DNA from: Tanypteryx hageni
Lineage: Eukaryota; Arthropoda; Insecta; Odonata; Petaluridae
Direction of reading: 5' to 3'
DNA: 64,000 bases
Assembly: GCA_028673005.1 (NCBI GenBank)
Contig: CM054116.1
Span: 148,487,173-148,551,172 of the forward strand
Shown here: positions 23,554 to 34,059 of the stretch, one piece after another
Numbering within the stretch: the first letter of the stretch is position 1
Layout of the letters: each line of letters begins with the position of its first letter
Position numbers and translations under genes: made by a program
Notes under the pieces: generated by a model
Databases searched by the model: none
What the model saw: the letters and a program-made list of their open reading frames with translations, nothing else
Told to the model about the DNA's origin: nothing

Positions 23554-23902
23554 TGTTACGGCGTCATATGGGCGTTTAGTTCTACAAAGTGTCACTAGAA
23601 GTGTCCCGATTGCCGGCCGACAAGGACGACAACAGAGAAGCATCGGGATAGCGATACTGGAACCAGTCGGTGGCGGGAGCGCGAAGATTGCAGAGCTTTC
23701 TGGAATCATAGCTCCCGCCTATATAAAAGGGACCGCATGGGTCGCTAGAAGTCAGTCTTGAGACAGCGGCACAAGCGAATCGTGGCGAGATTAAGTGAAG
23801 CGAGAAGAGTTAGAGGCAATTATTTTCGTAGTGAGTGTTGTAAAGTGAGTGTTGAGGGAGTTTTTGGCCTTTCTATTCTTGTGTACTCACGAACTCGTAA
23901 CA
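23554..23902 (+). promoter_or_regulatory. TATA plus initiator core promoter in the hAT-1 leader, possibly a solo LTR
   Basis: TATATAAAA at 23720-23728 is followed 32-34 bp downstream by a TCAGTC initiator (23752-23757), a typical arthropod core promoter. The surrounding 349 bp begins TGTTACGG and ends CGTAACA, inverted ends of the kind found on Gypsy-type LTRs, so this may be a solo LTR lodged in the hAT leader. I see no target duplication, so the LTR reading is weak; the core-promoter reading is stronger. Confidence 0.5.
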
Positions 23903-24036
23903 AAACAATATTTTAAAACCGTACTGTGTTTCTTTCTAGTGTGTTCTGCATTAATATTGCATTGTGTTGTGTTGTCGGTTAGGTGGTTTGTGACTGTTAT
24001 TTATTAACAAAGCTGCAAGCTGCAAACACATTCGGA

Positions 24037-26107
24037 ATGGATAAATTTGTTGTTAAAAAACCACGCTTGGAGAATGAAGTGCCGCATGCTTCCCCACCTA
24101 GTCCTGTCCCGGGTACCTCAGACTCTAGTGCGAGTGCGCGTCCTCCAATCGAACTTTCCAGCAAGAAGAACCTTTCAGAAGTCGTGGATGGCGTCATTCG
24201 GCTGGCTAGAATGAGACGCCACTGTTGACAAGGTATTTTGCAAAGCCTGCAAGGAAGCAGAGGCTCAGGGGCTGCTACTATCGAGCACGAAAAAGGAGGA
24301 CACTTTCACTTCTGTAGGGTTCTCGAACTGGAAAAAAGGTCTTGAGAAGTTTCGAGCACATGAGAATACACAAACCCACAAAGAAGGTATAATGAAGCTG
24401 GCCTTTTTATCCAGACCAAACGTGGCCATTCAGTTAAATGATCAAATCAACGCTGAGATGAAGAGAGCGCGCTCGGCCTTTATGGCTATCTTTACCACTT
24501 TCAGGTTCCTTTACCGATACGGGGGCACGAAGAACTAAGCTCAAATTTTAGGCAATTGCTGGAATTGAGGAAAGGCGGCGTACCTGAGCTCAACGAATGG
24601 ATGGGGCGTTCGGGCTACAAGTTGCTCTCCCATGACGTCCAGAATAAAATAGTTCAAATATTGGGAGAAAATGTTCCTCGTTCGGTTGTAAGCCAAATCA
24701 AGAGCTGCGAGTATTTTTCCATCATGGTCAACGAGATGTGCGACATTTCCACTCATGAGCAAGTCACCTTCTGTGTACGAACCGTCAACGAAAATTTTGA
24801 TATATATGAAGATTTCATTGAATTGTACGAAACTGTCAGTACTAAAGCAGAAACTCTCTTTGACATAGTGAAGGACATTCTTTTACGTTTGGACATGTCT
24901 ACTGAAAATTTGCGGGGACAGTGCTATGATGGCGCACCGAACATGAGTGGAGAATTCAGAGGGCTCCAGAAGTTAGTGGCGGATCTGCAGCTGCAGGCAA
25001 CATACGTTCACTGCGCAGCTCACTCTTTGAACTTAGCTGTGCAAGATAGCTTGCGTCACCTGCCTACTATGAGGGATAAAATGAACCTGGCTAAAGATTT
25101 GATAAGTACAATCATGAAATCCCCTAAAAGGTTACATCTGTTTAGAACTGTCCACGTCGTAGACAAGACTGCCCCGAAAAACCTGCTTCCACTGTGCCCT
25201 ACAAGGTGGACAATGAGAGTATCCAGTATGCAGCAGATCCTGAAGAACTACGAACATATCCTTTAATTCTTCGAGACCTTTTCTGCAGAAGATACGACTG
25301 ACGCAGCATCAAAATGTTCCGGGTACCTTGAGACAATGTTGCACTTCAAATCATACTTTTTCATCTCCCTCTACCGCCACGTAATGAACCCTGTCGAGGA
25401 AGTGAATTCCAAGGTCCAATATCCCCGCATTATAGCTACTGAAGTAGAATCAAAGCTTAAATGTTTACTCGATATCCTTGTAGAAAATCGTAAGGGCTTT
25501 GAGCAGTTTTGGCAGGAGTGTTTACGGGAAAAACCTTATCATGTAGAAGATCCGGAGCTGCCCCATCAAAGAAATGTTCCGAAAAGGCTTGACAGTCCTC
25601 GCGCTACTACACCTCACAGACTACAAAGCACGAAAGAATATTACCAACAAATAAACATCGAGGTATTCGACACCGAAGAAAGTTGTGTAAAAGCTCGAGC
25701 AAGCAAGGGCATTCTTTGCAAACGACGTAGATGCTGACAGGCTCTCGCTACACCTGTCAATGCTTGGGACCATTGGCAGACAAAGAAAAGAACCCTTGAC
25801 CAAGATGTACGAAATAAGGAAGTTTTTGCTGAAGGACAACACAGTGCGCGAGCTTCTCCCTGAAGTCGCTAAATGTATCAAACTCCTCCGCACCGTGCCT
25901 TTAACCACAGCGTCAGCTGAAAGATCAATTAGCGCCCTTCTCCGCCTGAAGACCTACTTGAGATCTACGATGGGGCAGAAGAGGCTGAACAACATTGCGA
26001 TCCTTAACACCCATCAAACTATGCTGGACAATTTGGACCTGAGGCCTCTCGTCAATGAATTCATTAAGCGCAACCCAGTCCGTAGTACAACTTTCGCCTT
26101 ATACTAA
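24037..26107 (+). pseudogene. hAT-1 transposase remnant (TTF-type finger, hAT dimerisation domain)
   Basis: Begins ATG 24037 (MDKFVVKKPRLENEV, Pro/Ser-rich leader). After a shift near 24224 comes the TTF/BED-like finger: CKAC, then FSNWKKGLEKFRAHENTQTH. After another shift near 24545 the catalytic region runs: SIMVNEMCDISTHEQ, QCYDGAPNM (near 24920), YVHCAAHSLNLAVQ (about 25000-25045) and CPTRWTMRV (25200). An in-frame TAA is at 25264-25266 and a shift near 25740. The C-terminal dimerisation block is VPLTTASAERSISALLRLKT with LRSTM (25890-25975), ending at 26107. The usual catalytic VDET is VNEM here, because codon 24730-24732 is AAC (Asn). Resembles ZNF862/ZMYM-like hAT proteins. Confidence 0.88.
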
Positions 26108-26639
26108 GTATCTACTTTTAAGGCGTGTCACCTCTTAACTTAATATTTCACTTTTTTTCTTAAGTACATAATTTGAAATGAATAAGAACATTACTAAATC
26201 ATATTAAAATCGTGACAAAATTGTAAAAATAATGTTACAATCCTCTTTCACTTTGTAATTTATAAATAATATCCCTAATAAAATAATTGTACCTATATAT
26301 CTCCATGCTCTCTTTATTTGTAGATACTTATTTATTCCTAAAAACTTACTAAAATAGTCTTTATTTGAGAAAATATTACAATTCTTAAATATTAAAATGT
26401 CAAGGAGTCAGCTCCTTTACAAGGGCAACTGCTCATTAGACGTGAGCTAATGACAGTAGCAGGTGACTGTGCAGAGGGTTATACACAGGTTAAACTTGGT
26501 AGCCAATTCAATTCCATACCTCCTGGAACTAGGCCCCCCAATATTTTTAACAAGTCGCCGCCCCTGTACCCATTTACCGGACTACGTAAATTCACCGTGA
26601 CATATATAAAAGGAAGTGTCCCGACTCACTAACTGACTC

Positions 26640-26975
26640 ATAAAAAAGATCTCATACTTCCAGGTTAGCTAGAAAGCTGAAATCAGGCAAAGTTGTAGCT
26701 TTTCGGTAACTATCAAAGCAAAAATTGCGAAAAAAATTCTAAAAAATCTCGAAGTAGGTGAAAAGGGAGTTCATTTATTCATTTCCATCTTCCATAAGAA
26801 AATTATGGAAATCGGTGCAAGGCATTTTATAAATGCTTTTTTAAATTACCAAAAATTAAGATACAAAAAAGAAACGCACACAGCTGTAAAGATAAAAGAA
26901 TGATATTTCTTATTTTTGAAGACAGAATTTGAATTCATGCCGAATTAACGGAAATTTAACCATTTAACCTGGAAA
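26640..26975. other. Interspersed-repeat-like DNA without gene
   Basis: Starts just after GTGTCCCGACTCACTAACTG (26616-26635), a motif style common at the start of dispersed repeats in arthropods. No coding signal. Confidence 0.35.
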
Positions 26976-27178
26976 AAAGGATAATTTTGGAACGAGAATA
27001 AATTCTGCTATGATCGGGAATCGAACCCGCGTCTTCCACTTGCCGGGTGGATATTCCACTGTACTATCGTAGCAGATCAATTTTCTGGTTTCTGAACTCG
27101 GATGTTTTCTTGGTTGGGAAGACCCGGGTTCGATTCCCGGTCATAGCAGACTTTTTTCTCGTTTCAAAATTATTCCCA
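26976..27178. repeat. Palindromic unit with tRNA-like ends
   Basis: The left end (ATAATTTTGGAACGAGAA, TCTGCTATGATCGGG, AATCGAACCCGCGTCTT) and the reverse complement of the right end (ATAATTTTGAAACGAGAA, TCTGCTATGACCGGG, AATCGAACCCGGGTCTT) match over about 57 bp with few differences. The spacer is about 85 bp. Both arms contain a Pol III B-box (GGTTCGATTCC on one strand or the other). Confidence 0.8.
27005..27074 (-). tRNA. tRNA-like sequence (degenerate, probably a pseudo-tRNA or SINE-type head)
   Basis: Folds as a cloverleaf-like string on the minus strand: acceptor strands TGCTACG/CATAGCA (one mismatch), an A-box-like TAGTACAGTGG, an anticodon stem TCCAC/GTGGA with loop CCGGCAA (formal anticodon GGC), and T-arm CGGG-TTCGATT-CCCG. 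Against a functional gene: C instead of the invariant U33, a poor D-stem, and position inside a palindromic repeat. The A-box region looks most like tRNA-Gly. Confidence 0.4.
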
Positions 27179-27234
27179 ACTTGACAGTTTATGTCTGTCT
27201 GCATAGGATCTTCGGATCGCTTTATTCCATCAGT

Positions 27235-27875
27235 TTACATAATAACAAATATTTTAAGAAACTGTGAGAAAATTTTAGACTTGACAAAGAACAGAAATAA
27301 ACTCAAACCATAGCCTTCTGATATTGGATATAGCCGCAAAGCTCCAACAATTAAGAAAAGAAAAAGGAGCGTAACTAAGACGTAACTAAGCGTCAATTGT
27401 CAACAATGATCGTTGGTAGGTGGCGTGGTGGTGGCAGCTAAAAATATAAGATCTCTTAAACAATGGGAATGGGAAAATGTTTAAAACAAAGGTTGTAGGA
27501 AATTAAATGTCCTACAACCTTTATTCAAATACATTATTACATTTATCAAATATTAAAGCAAATATTTTAAAATAACGGATGTGACAAGAGTAAACACCCA
27601 CTTCTGCTTGACCAATTTTTACCAAAAACTAATCAGTTCTTCAAACTTTCATAAAAATGTTAAATATGAAATTTCACGTTGACCTGTTTAATAGTTTTTG
27701 AGTTAGAGCACCCACAAAAAGCTATCACATACACACACCCACACACACAGACACCATCGAGAAAATGGCCAAAACGTGTTCAGGGGACCTCAAAACGTGT
27801 ATTTCCGTTGAAATCTCGAAGTTGATTTTTTCATGAATACAATACTTTCCCCTATACTACGTATATGGAGAAAGT
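27235..27875 (-). repeat. Family X interspersed repeat, right copy (uninterrupted)
   Basis: Reverse complement of the family X left copy, lacking the 209-bp segment (about 20838-21046) and lacking the CR1 insertion. It ends with ACTACGTATATGGAGAAAGT near 27868. Together with the left copy it forms an inverted repeat around hAT-1. Confidence 0.88.
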
Positions 27876-28437
27876 AAAAATCTAACTACCATGGCAACGA
27901 TATTTAGTAATTTCTGTGAATTTACTTGCATACATTACCAGCATTCCTCGGCGTATTTGAAACCAACATATGTCTCCCATGACAACAGTTAATAAAGTTG
28001 TTTGTTTACTTTTACCAAACATTGAAATCATTAGCGCTGACGCTACGCTGAAGCTTCTGTGGATAACTGTTCTTCTCGCCATATTTCTTTTATTTATTTT
28101 AATTTTTTATTATATCATATTTGAACCGGATCAACTAAACTTGTGCTACAATTACAAATTAAACTTTTTCAGTAGTTATAGATATGTAAGGCTAAACGGA
28201 TGTCAACTGAACTTTATATATAAGATTTTTACAAAATACCGTAATGAAATAAATATTTTTAAAGCGGAGCTTAAGAGCAAGGCTACCACAATTAAAGGTA
28301 AAATAATATTTCATTTACACGTTTTTCTAGAGAACTGTCTACATGGATTTTATCCCATTATGGTATATATACTCTTCATTTAAATAAATAACCCAAATAG
28401 CATATTTCAACCGGGTCGACTAAACAGGGCTATCACA
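27876..28437. other. AT-rich stretch related to the 106-bp repeat further on
   Basis: Contains ACCGGATCAACTAAAC and AAGGCTACCACAATTAAAGG near 28130 and 28280, echoing the 106-bp units at 28.98 kb (ACCGGGTTGACTAAACATGG, GCTACCACAATATCAAGG). No recognised gene. Confidence 0.4.
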
Positions 28438-28975
28438 ATATCAAGATTAGAATTTTTGGTACTTATCGGTTACGCCCAAAGGGGCGTGATATGAAACTAC
28501 AGTGCGCTAAAGGTGGCGAGATTTGGAATTACGTGTAGCAGTACTTCATTGGAACCATTGGAACTCGGCTTGTCCCGGAAAAAGAAATTTGAACTTGAAG
28601 AATTATATTATTTGATCCCATCGGCTTGGGTAGGTTGGTGGAAGTGTTTTTCATCCTTCATCACGTTGACTGTGTTCATAGACGTCTCCATTTATTGAAA
28701 AATGAAGGGAGAAAATTTTCATTTATTACGATATCCCTTCTATTTTCGTTGAATTGAGACACCTCTGAACACAGCGAACTTTAGGAACGAAAAATACTTC
28801 CACCAACTTACCCACCCCGTTGGGGCCGAGTGACATTTTCGTTCGTTCAAATTTCCCTCCACTCCACTGCTCCACGTAATTCCAAATATCGCCACATTTA
28901 ACACCTTATAGATCCATATCTCGCCCCTAGAAGGGCGCTGTGGAGGTGGTGCACACGTAACCGATAAGTACCGAA
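28438..28975. repeat. Fold-back (inverted repeat) element with arms of about 240-270 bp
   Basis: The left arm (28438-28715) and reverse complement of the right arm (28735-28975) share GGTACTTATCGGTTACG, ATTTGGAATTACGTG, GTAGCAGT/GGAGCAGT, AAATTTGAAC and GTTGGTGGAAGT. The loop is only about 20 bp, so a strand could form a long hairpin. No coding capacity. Confidence 0.8.
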
Positions 28976-28980
28976 TTTTT

Positions 28981-29346
28981 CTGTAACTATGAATTTCGAA
29001 GGTATTGGCTGAACCGTTTTCAATAAGAATATATTTCAACCGGGTTGACTAAACATGGCTACCACAATATCAAGGTTAGAATTTCTCTGTAACTATGAAT
29101 TTCGAAGGAATTGGCTGAACCGTTTTCAATAAGAATATATTTCAACCGGGTTGACTAAACATGGCTACCACAATATCAAGGTTAGAATTTTTCTGTAACT
29201 ATGAATTTCGAAGGAATTGGCTGAACCGTTTTCAATAAGAATATATTTCAACCGGGTTGACTAAACATGGCTACCACAATATCAAGGTTAGAATTTTTCT
29301 GTAACTATGAATTTCGAAGGTATTGGCTGAACCGTTTTCAATAAGA
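28981..29346 (+). repeat. Tandem array of a 106-bp unit, about 3.5 copies
   Basis: CTGTAACTATGAATTTCGAA starts at 28981, 29087, 29193 and 29299, exactly 106 bp apart. The units are almost identical, so the array is recent. It abuts the outer end of the fold-back element. Confidence 0.97.
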
Positions 29347-29572
29347 AATTTCGTTAGTAGGGCAGGTGTAGAATGACAAAACGAAATGATATTGTTTAGA
29401 ACGGATCTAAAAAGCAAGGCTACCACAACATAAGGAAAAATATTTTCTTATTTCAAAGCAAATACATTAGTATACGATTATACTACGGCGAATTTCATGA
29501 AAAGCACTCTGAAGAAATCTCGGCAACCAATTGACCGATTTTGATGATTTCTCCAGCAATATCAGTGTTGAA

Positions 29573-32362
29573 CAGTGGCGGCTCGTGTATAGGCACTGCG
29601 GAACTGCAGCACCCCCTATTTCTACTTGATATTATCGATAACATTTAATATAATGAGTCCTCTTTTCTTTAATTCTTTCTTTATTTTTGTAGTACAATAT
29701 ATATTCCTTAAGCTTAATGTCAGTACTTCAGTAGCCATCCCCCAGTTTATGAAAAAGATACAAAAATCTTTGTATGGAACTGTGCGCTTCACAGTGCCAG
29801 CGACGTGGTGTATGACTGTTGTGCGCTTGCGCACATAGGAGGGGGGTGGGGAGGAAGGCGGGACTGCCAGGTAGAGAGAGCACTGTTACTCTCGCAGTGC
29901 CGGCTCTGGCGTGATGGTGGAAGGAAGTATTTTTTACTCAGCGTGTGTTGTGCTTAATAACCGTGTACCATATTCTTGAATGTGATAAAGTGTAGAAGAG
30001 TGTAGAATTAGATTATTATTCTGCTTCCAGCTATTCTATTTGATTCATTTTTTTCGGTTCTTTTATTTAACAGAAAACTTTAACCATGGCCTTGCATCCC
30101 CAAGAAATAAGTTCTGTGACTGTAAGTGAACTTCAACAGCTTAAGTTTTCACAGCTATCTCTCCATGAGAAAGTTACAGTTAAGAAAAGAGGTCGTTCAA
30201 CACCTGATATTCTAATATCTCAGCCAGGCAAAAGCAACAACAAGAAATATATTCGTAGCTTTAATTCTGAATGGTACCAACGGAAAAGTTGGCTTTGCGG
30301 CTGTGAAGTAAAAAATGCACTGTTTTGCTTCCCGTGTTTGCTGTTTGGAGGTGATGTACCGTGGACAAAAGATGGTTTTAGAAATATAAACAAAATGAAA
30401 GAAAAAACTGAAAAGCATGAGAAGTCAAAGAAGCACGTTGATAATGTTGTTTCACTGTTACTTTTAGGAACCGTAAGTATTAAGGAGAAACTTAGTGAGG
30501 CATACAGACTTTCAATCAATGAGCATAATATAAAAGTTAAAAAGAACCGTGAAATTTTGTCCAAAATAATAGACTGCATTTACTTTTGTGGAAACTTTGA
30601 AACTCCCTTACGTGGACATGATGAAAAAGACGATTCAATAAATTCAGGGGTATTTAGAGGATTAGTAAATTTTGCATCTAAATTAGATTCAGATTTGAAG
30701 AATCACTTAGAAACCAGTGCAGTCTTCAAAGGTGTTTCTAAGACCATTCAGAATGAGATACTTGACTGCCTGCTACAAATATACCATGAGGAGATAAGGA
30801 CGGAAATTAGAAAAGCTTCCTTTGTAGCTGTCATGGCTGATGACACAACAGATGTTTCGGAACACACTCAAATGGTCCTTGTTCTACGGTACGTATTGAA
30901 TGAAGAAATATTTGAGCGTTTTTGGGGATTCTTTATTCCAGAAAATCAAACTGCAGATGGCATATCAAAACGTATTTTAGAACAATTGGACATAATCCTT
31001 CAAGGAAATGGACAAAAACTGATAGCTCAGACATTTGATGGTGCAAATGTCATGAAAGGCAAAAAAGCAGGAGTTCAAGCAAAAATAAAAGCAGTTTATA
31101 GTAATGCACATTTCATTCACTGTTATGCACATCAACTTAATTTAATAATGAGAAATGCAGCAAGTATTACACGAAACGCAAGAATATTTTTCTCTAACAT
31201 TCTGGCTATTCCAACATTCTTCTCAAGATCACCACAACGTGTGTCCATTCTCAAGAAACATATGGACGTCAGCATTCCACGTCCATCCTCTACAAGGTGG
31301 AACTTCAACATATGGACCATAAACAGAGTTCATGAAAATTTGCAACCTTTAAAAAACTGCCTTACTGAAATTCAGTCAACATCAAATGCAGATGAAACCA
31401 TTGCAGAAGCAGCAGGAATTTTAAAATACCTGAATGATGATAATTTCAAGTTTTGGTTAGAGCTTTTTCATCAGATTATGCCTCATGTTGAAATAATTTA
31501 CAACCAAATGCAATCTCGAGAAATTAGTGTGTTTAAAGTTAATGAATATATAACAAATTTCAAAACTGCTATTTTAGAATTGAGAAACTCAAAGTACTGT
31601 GAGAATCCTTCAAAGACACTCATGGCAGAAGCTAAGGAAGTGTGTGACTATATATGTGTTTATATAATGGACAGATATTCTTCCACTAAACACTTAGTAG
31701 CTGCTAAATTGTTCAACAAGAAATGCTTCACTAGATTTAAGAATGAACATCCCACAAAAGAGATAGTACTGACCACAAGCTTATCCCATGATTGACAAAG
31801 AAAAGCTTGAAACTGAACTAAAAGTATTCTATTGTATGACTGATAATCATGAATATTGAAAATTAATTGAGCTGCTGAAATTTATCTTGGAAAATAATCT
31901 AGATGATGTTTTTAGTGAAATTACGAAAATGATAAAAATCCTCTTGACAATTCCCATGACTACATCAGAGGCAGAGCGCTGCTTTTCAACATTGAAAAGA
32001 ATAAAAACTTTTTTAAGAAGCACTATGAATTCGGAAAGACTAAATGCGCTTGCAGTACTTTCAATGGAGAAAAATTTCCTCAATTGTCATCCAGAGATCA
32101 AGGAGAAAATTATTGAACTTTTTGCGCAAATTAAAACAAAAAGAATGGATTTCATTTTTAAATGAATAGATCAAGCTTGAACTGTAACAATTTAAGTTAA
32201 AGTAAGTAAAAAATGTTTGTTTTTTTTTTGTTAAGATTTTATCAAGTTCCTGAATAAATTTTCTATTTATACATGTTTTTTTCCTTTTACACAATTTTAA
32301 AACAAAGGCTAAAATTTTTCTGGAGCAGCACCCCCACTAATTTTAGCTACGAGCCACCACTG
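29573..32362 (+). mobile_element. hAT element 2, 2790 bp, near complete, perfect 8-bp target duplication
   Basis: GTGTTGAA at 29565-29572 and at 32363-32370. Inverted ends: left CAGTGGCGGCTCGTG, right (reverse complement) CAGTGGTGGCTCGTA. Subterminal CAGCACCCCC occurs near both ends in opposite orientation. The transposase is nearly intact. The most recent and best preserved DNA transposon in the window. Confidence 0.95.
30086..32165 (+). pseudogene. hAT-2 transposase, ZMYM1-like, one frameshift and one stop from intact
   Basis: Starts at ATG 30086 in a good context (ACCATGG) and stays open for 569 residues. TTF-type finger at about residues 62-118: WLCGCEVKNALFCFPCLLF and KHEKSKKH. Catalytic region: VMADDTTDVSEH (Asp 252), QTFDGANVM (Asp 318), FIHCYAHQLNL (about 345-355), STRWNFNIW near 408. 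The frame closes at TGA 31793-31795 through a shift near 31780; the next frame continues (PMIDKEKLE) to a TGA at 31857-31859, then runs on to the dimerisation block IPMTTSEAERCFSTLKRIKT and FLRSTM, ending at 32165. Full length would be near 700 residues, normal for this group. Both catalytic Asp residues are kept. No source of transposase activity is expected from this copy. Confidence 0.92.
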
Positions 32363-32370
32363 GTGTTGAA

Positions 32371-32856
32371 CCAAGAAACTTAGAGACTTAAAACTTGGTA
32401 TACATACTAAAGAGACGTTGAGAATATGTACCTCGGTGTCAAAACTTTGATTTCATGTGGGGGAGGGAGCTGTCACATTTGAGCCTATATTGAATTTGTT
32501 CATACCAATTAAAGGGGAATATCGGTCACTTACCTTGAGTTTGGATGAAATGTGCATGAAAAATTGTAAACTCTAAACCCGGGGCAAAGCCCGGGCAATT
32601 ACGCAAGTATCCATATAAAGGGAGGGGGTGAGAGGGAAATAGAGATTGTAAGATAAGATATACCTGTAGAAAGTTTTCTCGGGTACACAACCGGGTCAAA
32701 GTTTGATCTAGGATCAACGTTTCGACGGCTGACTCTGCCATCTCCATCAGGAAAGCACCAGATCCTACTTCAAGATATACCTGAGTGAATACAGAGCAAT
32801 TATAATGCATAAAAATATAGTAAAATAAGTTAATAAATTTATGCCCAATGAGCGTA
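32371..32856. other. Repeat-like DNA between hAT-2 and the LINE remnant
   Basis: Continues the repeat that hAT-2 entered. CCCGGGGCAAAGCCCGGGCA near 32580 is a small GC-rich inverted motif. No gene recognised. Confidence 0.35.
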
Positions 32857-33760
32857 TCATTTCGACAGTCTGAAAGGTAGTGGTTCAAGGCATGGAGTGT
32901 GAAAGGAGATACATGTAATACAAGCGTTTAAAAGTGCAAAGAGGTAAATGGTTTTTTTATTACCTTTGGAAGGCCATTCCAGAGTCACGGGAAATGATTT
33001 GTTGTAAATTTCTGTTCTATGAAGTGCAGTTAACAGTTTATCGCATCCTCTGGTATTGCATCGATGACCTGTATTAATGGCGACGAACTCGGTAGAAAGA
33101 TAACGAGCGATGTTATTTTTAAGAACTTGATACAATATGGAGAGGAGGTGAAGGTTTCTTCTAGATTCAACTTTTAACCAGGAGGGTCGACGGAGGTATT
33201 CTAAGACACGGTCAGACTTTTTATAATTAAAGATGAATTTGATACAGGAATTATGAGAGCGCTGTAGCTTAACTACAAAATCCTTTGATAAGTTCGGGTA
33301 TATCACAATTTTCAAAGTGAGGCGGAATTAAAGAGGTGTGTTTCTAGTGAAGAAGGAAGAAAGTTAGAGAAAGGAAGAATTTACCGTCTTGCGGACTTTT
33401 ATTACATTATTATTCCAGGTAAGTGTTTCATTAATTAGAATACAGAGGTTTTTTACTATTTTTCATTGGGGTATGACTGAACAATTCAAAGGCAGTTTTA
33501 TAGAATCCAATAGTTTTGGATGACCGATTAAAATGGCCTGAGATTTCAATGGGTTTATATTGAGAGCGTTATCGTAACTCCATTCTTGAAGTTGATCGAG
33601 GTCGCGATTTATTTTGGCTATGGCAAGAGGTAGATTTGGTGTCTAAGTAGAATTGGAGATCGTCGGCGTACAACTCATGTTTGGAGTAAGTTAAGTTTTG
33701 AGAGCAATCACTAATGAATACAGAGAACAATAAAATACCTAAACGCTTTGGTTAACATTA
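32857..33760 (-). pseudogene. Family B LINE reverse transcriptase remnant
   Basis: The RT core is visible near 33660-33740 (LLFSVFISD, HELYADDLQFYLD: an intact-looking YADD). It is degenerate between 33320 and 33640. The C-terminal region is open from 33315 with KLQRSHNSCIKFIF, SWLKVESRRNLHLL and LHRTEIYNKSFPV. These blocks match the LINE at 63.5 kb (KLQRTQNSCMRF, SWLKLDARRNLHTL, HRTNIYNKSFQV), which defines family B here. Clade is not assigned with confidence (Jockey/CR1 group). Confidence 0.82.
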
Positions 33761-34059
33761 AGCCATGAAGACGAGGTATCGTTGAAGATGACTTGTTGGA
33801 AACGGTCGCTAAGGTATGAGAAAACCAATTTTATTAAAGGTGAAGAGAATCGCATGCAGCGGAATTTCGCTAAGGGTATGCCATTGTCTACTGAAGGAAT
33901 GAAGAATCATTGCACTAGGAGGTGGAACTAAATCACGGATTTGATGAGAACAGGAAAGCACTGAAAACGTCTGCGTAGGATTTGCACTAGGGGATATTTG
34001 CACACAGGGGAAAAGCACTAAAACAGTGAGGAAACACAAAAATAAAAGCAGTATTAAAA
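33761..34059. other. Short stretch, nothing recognised
   Basis: Lies between the LINE remnant and the purine-rich minisatellite. Probably more decayed LINE upstream of the RT, but no motif could be read. Confidence 0.3.

Larger units (their letters stand above)
23300..26566 (+). mobile_element. hAT element 1, 3267 bp, with perfect 8-bp target duplication
   Basis: TACCCATT at 23292-23299 and again at 26567-26574. Termini: left AATAGGCGCCAACTCC, right (reverse complement) CAGGGGCGGCGACTTG, an imperfect inverted repeat with the outermost bases of the left end mutated. The enclosed transposase remnant is of hAT type. The duplication size and enclosed gene agree with hAT biology. Confidence 0.87.

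Noticed and set aside
27005..27074. Functional tRNA-Ala gene
   Set aside because: C at position 33, weak D-stem and location in a palindromic repeat make a pseudo-tRNA or tRNA-derived repeat more likely.
28513..29039. Small ORFs on both strands around 28.5-29.0 kb with similar GWVSWWKYFSFL/VGWWKCFSSF peptides
   Set aside because: The similarity is the trivial result of the fold-back arms being inverted copies; no conservation evidence for coding.
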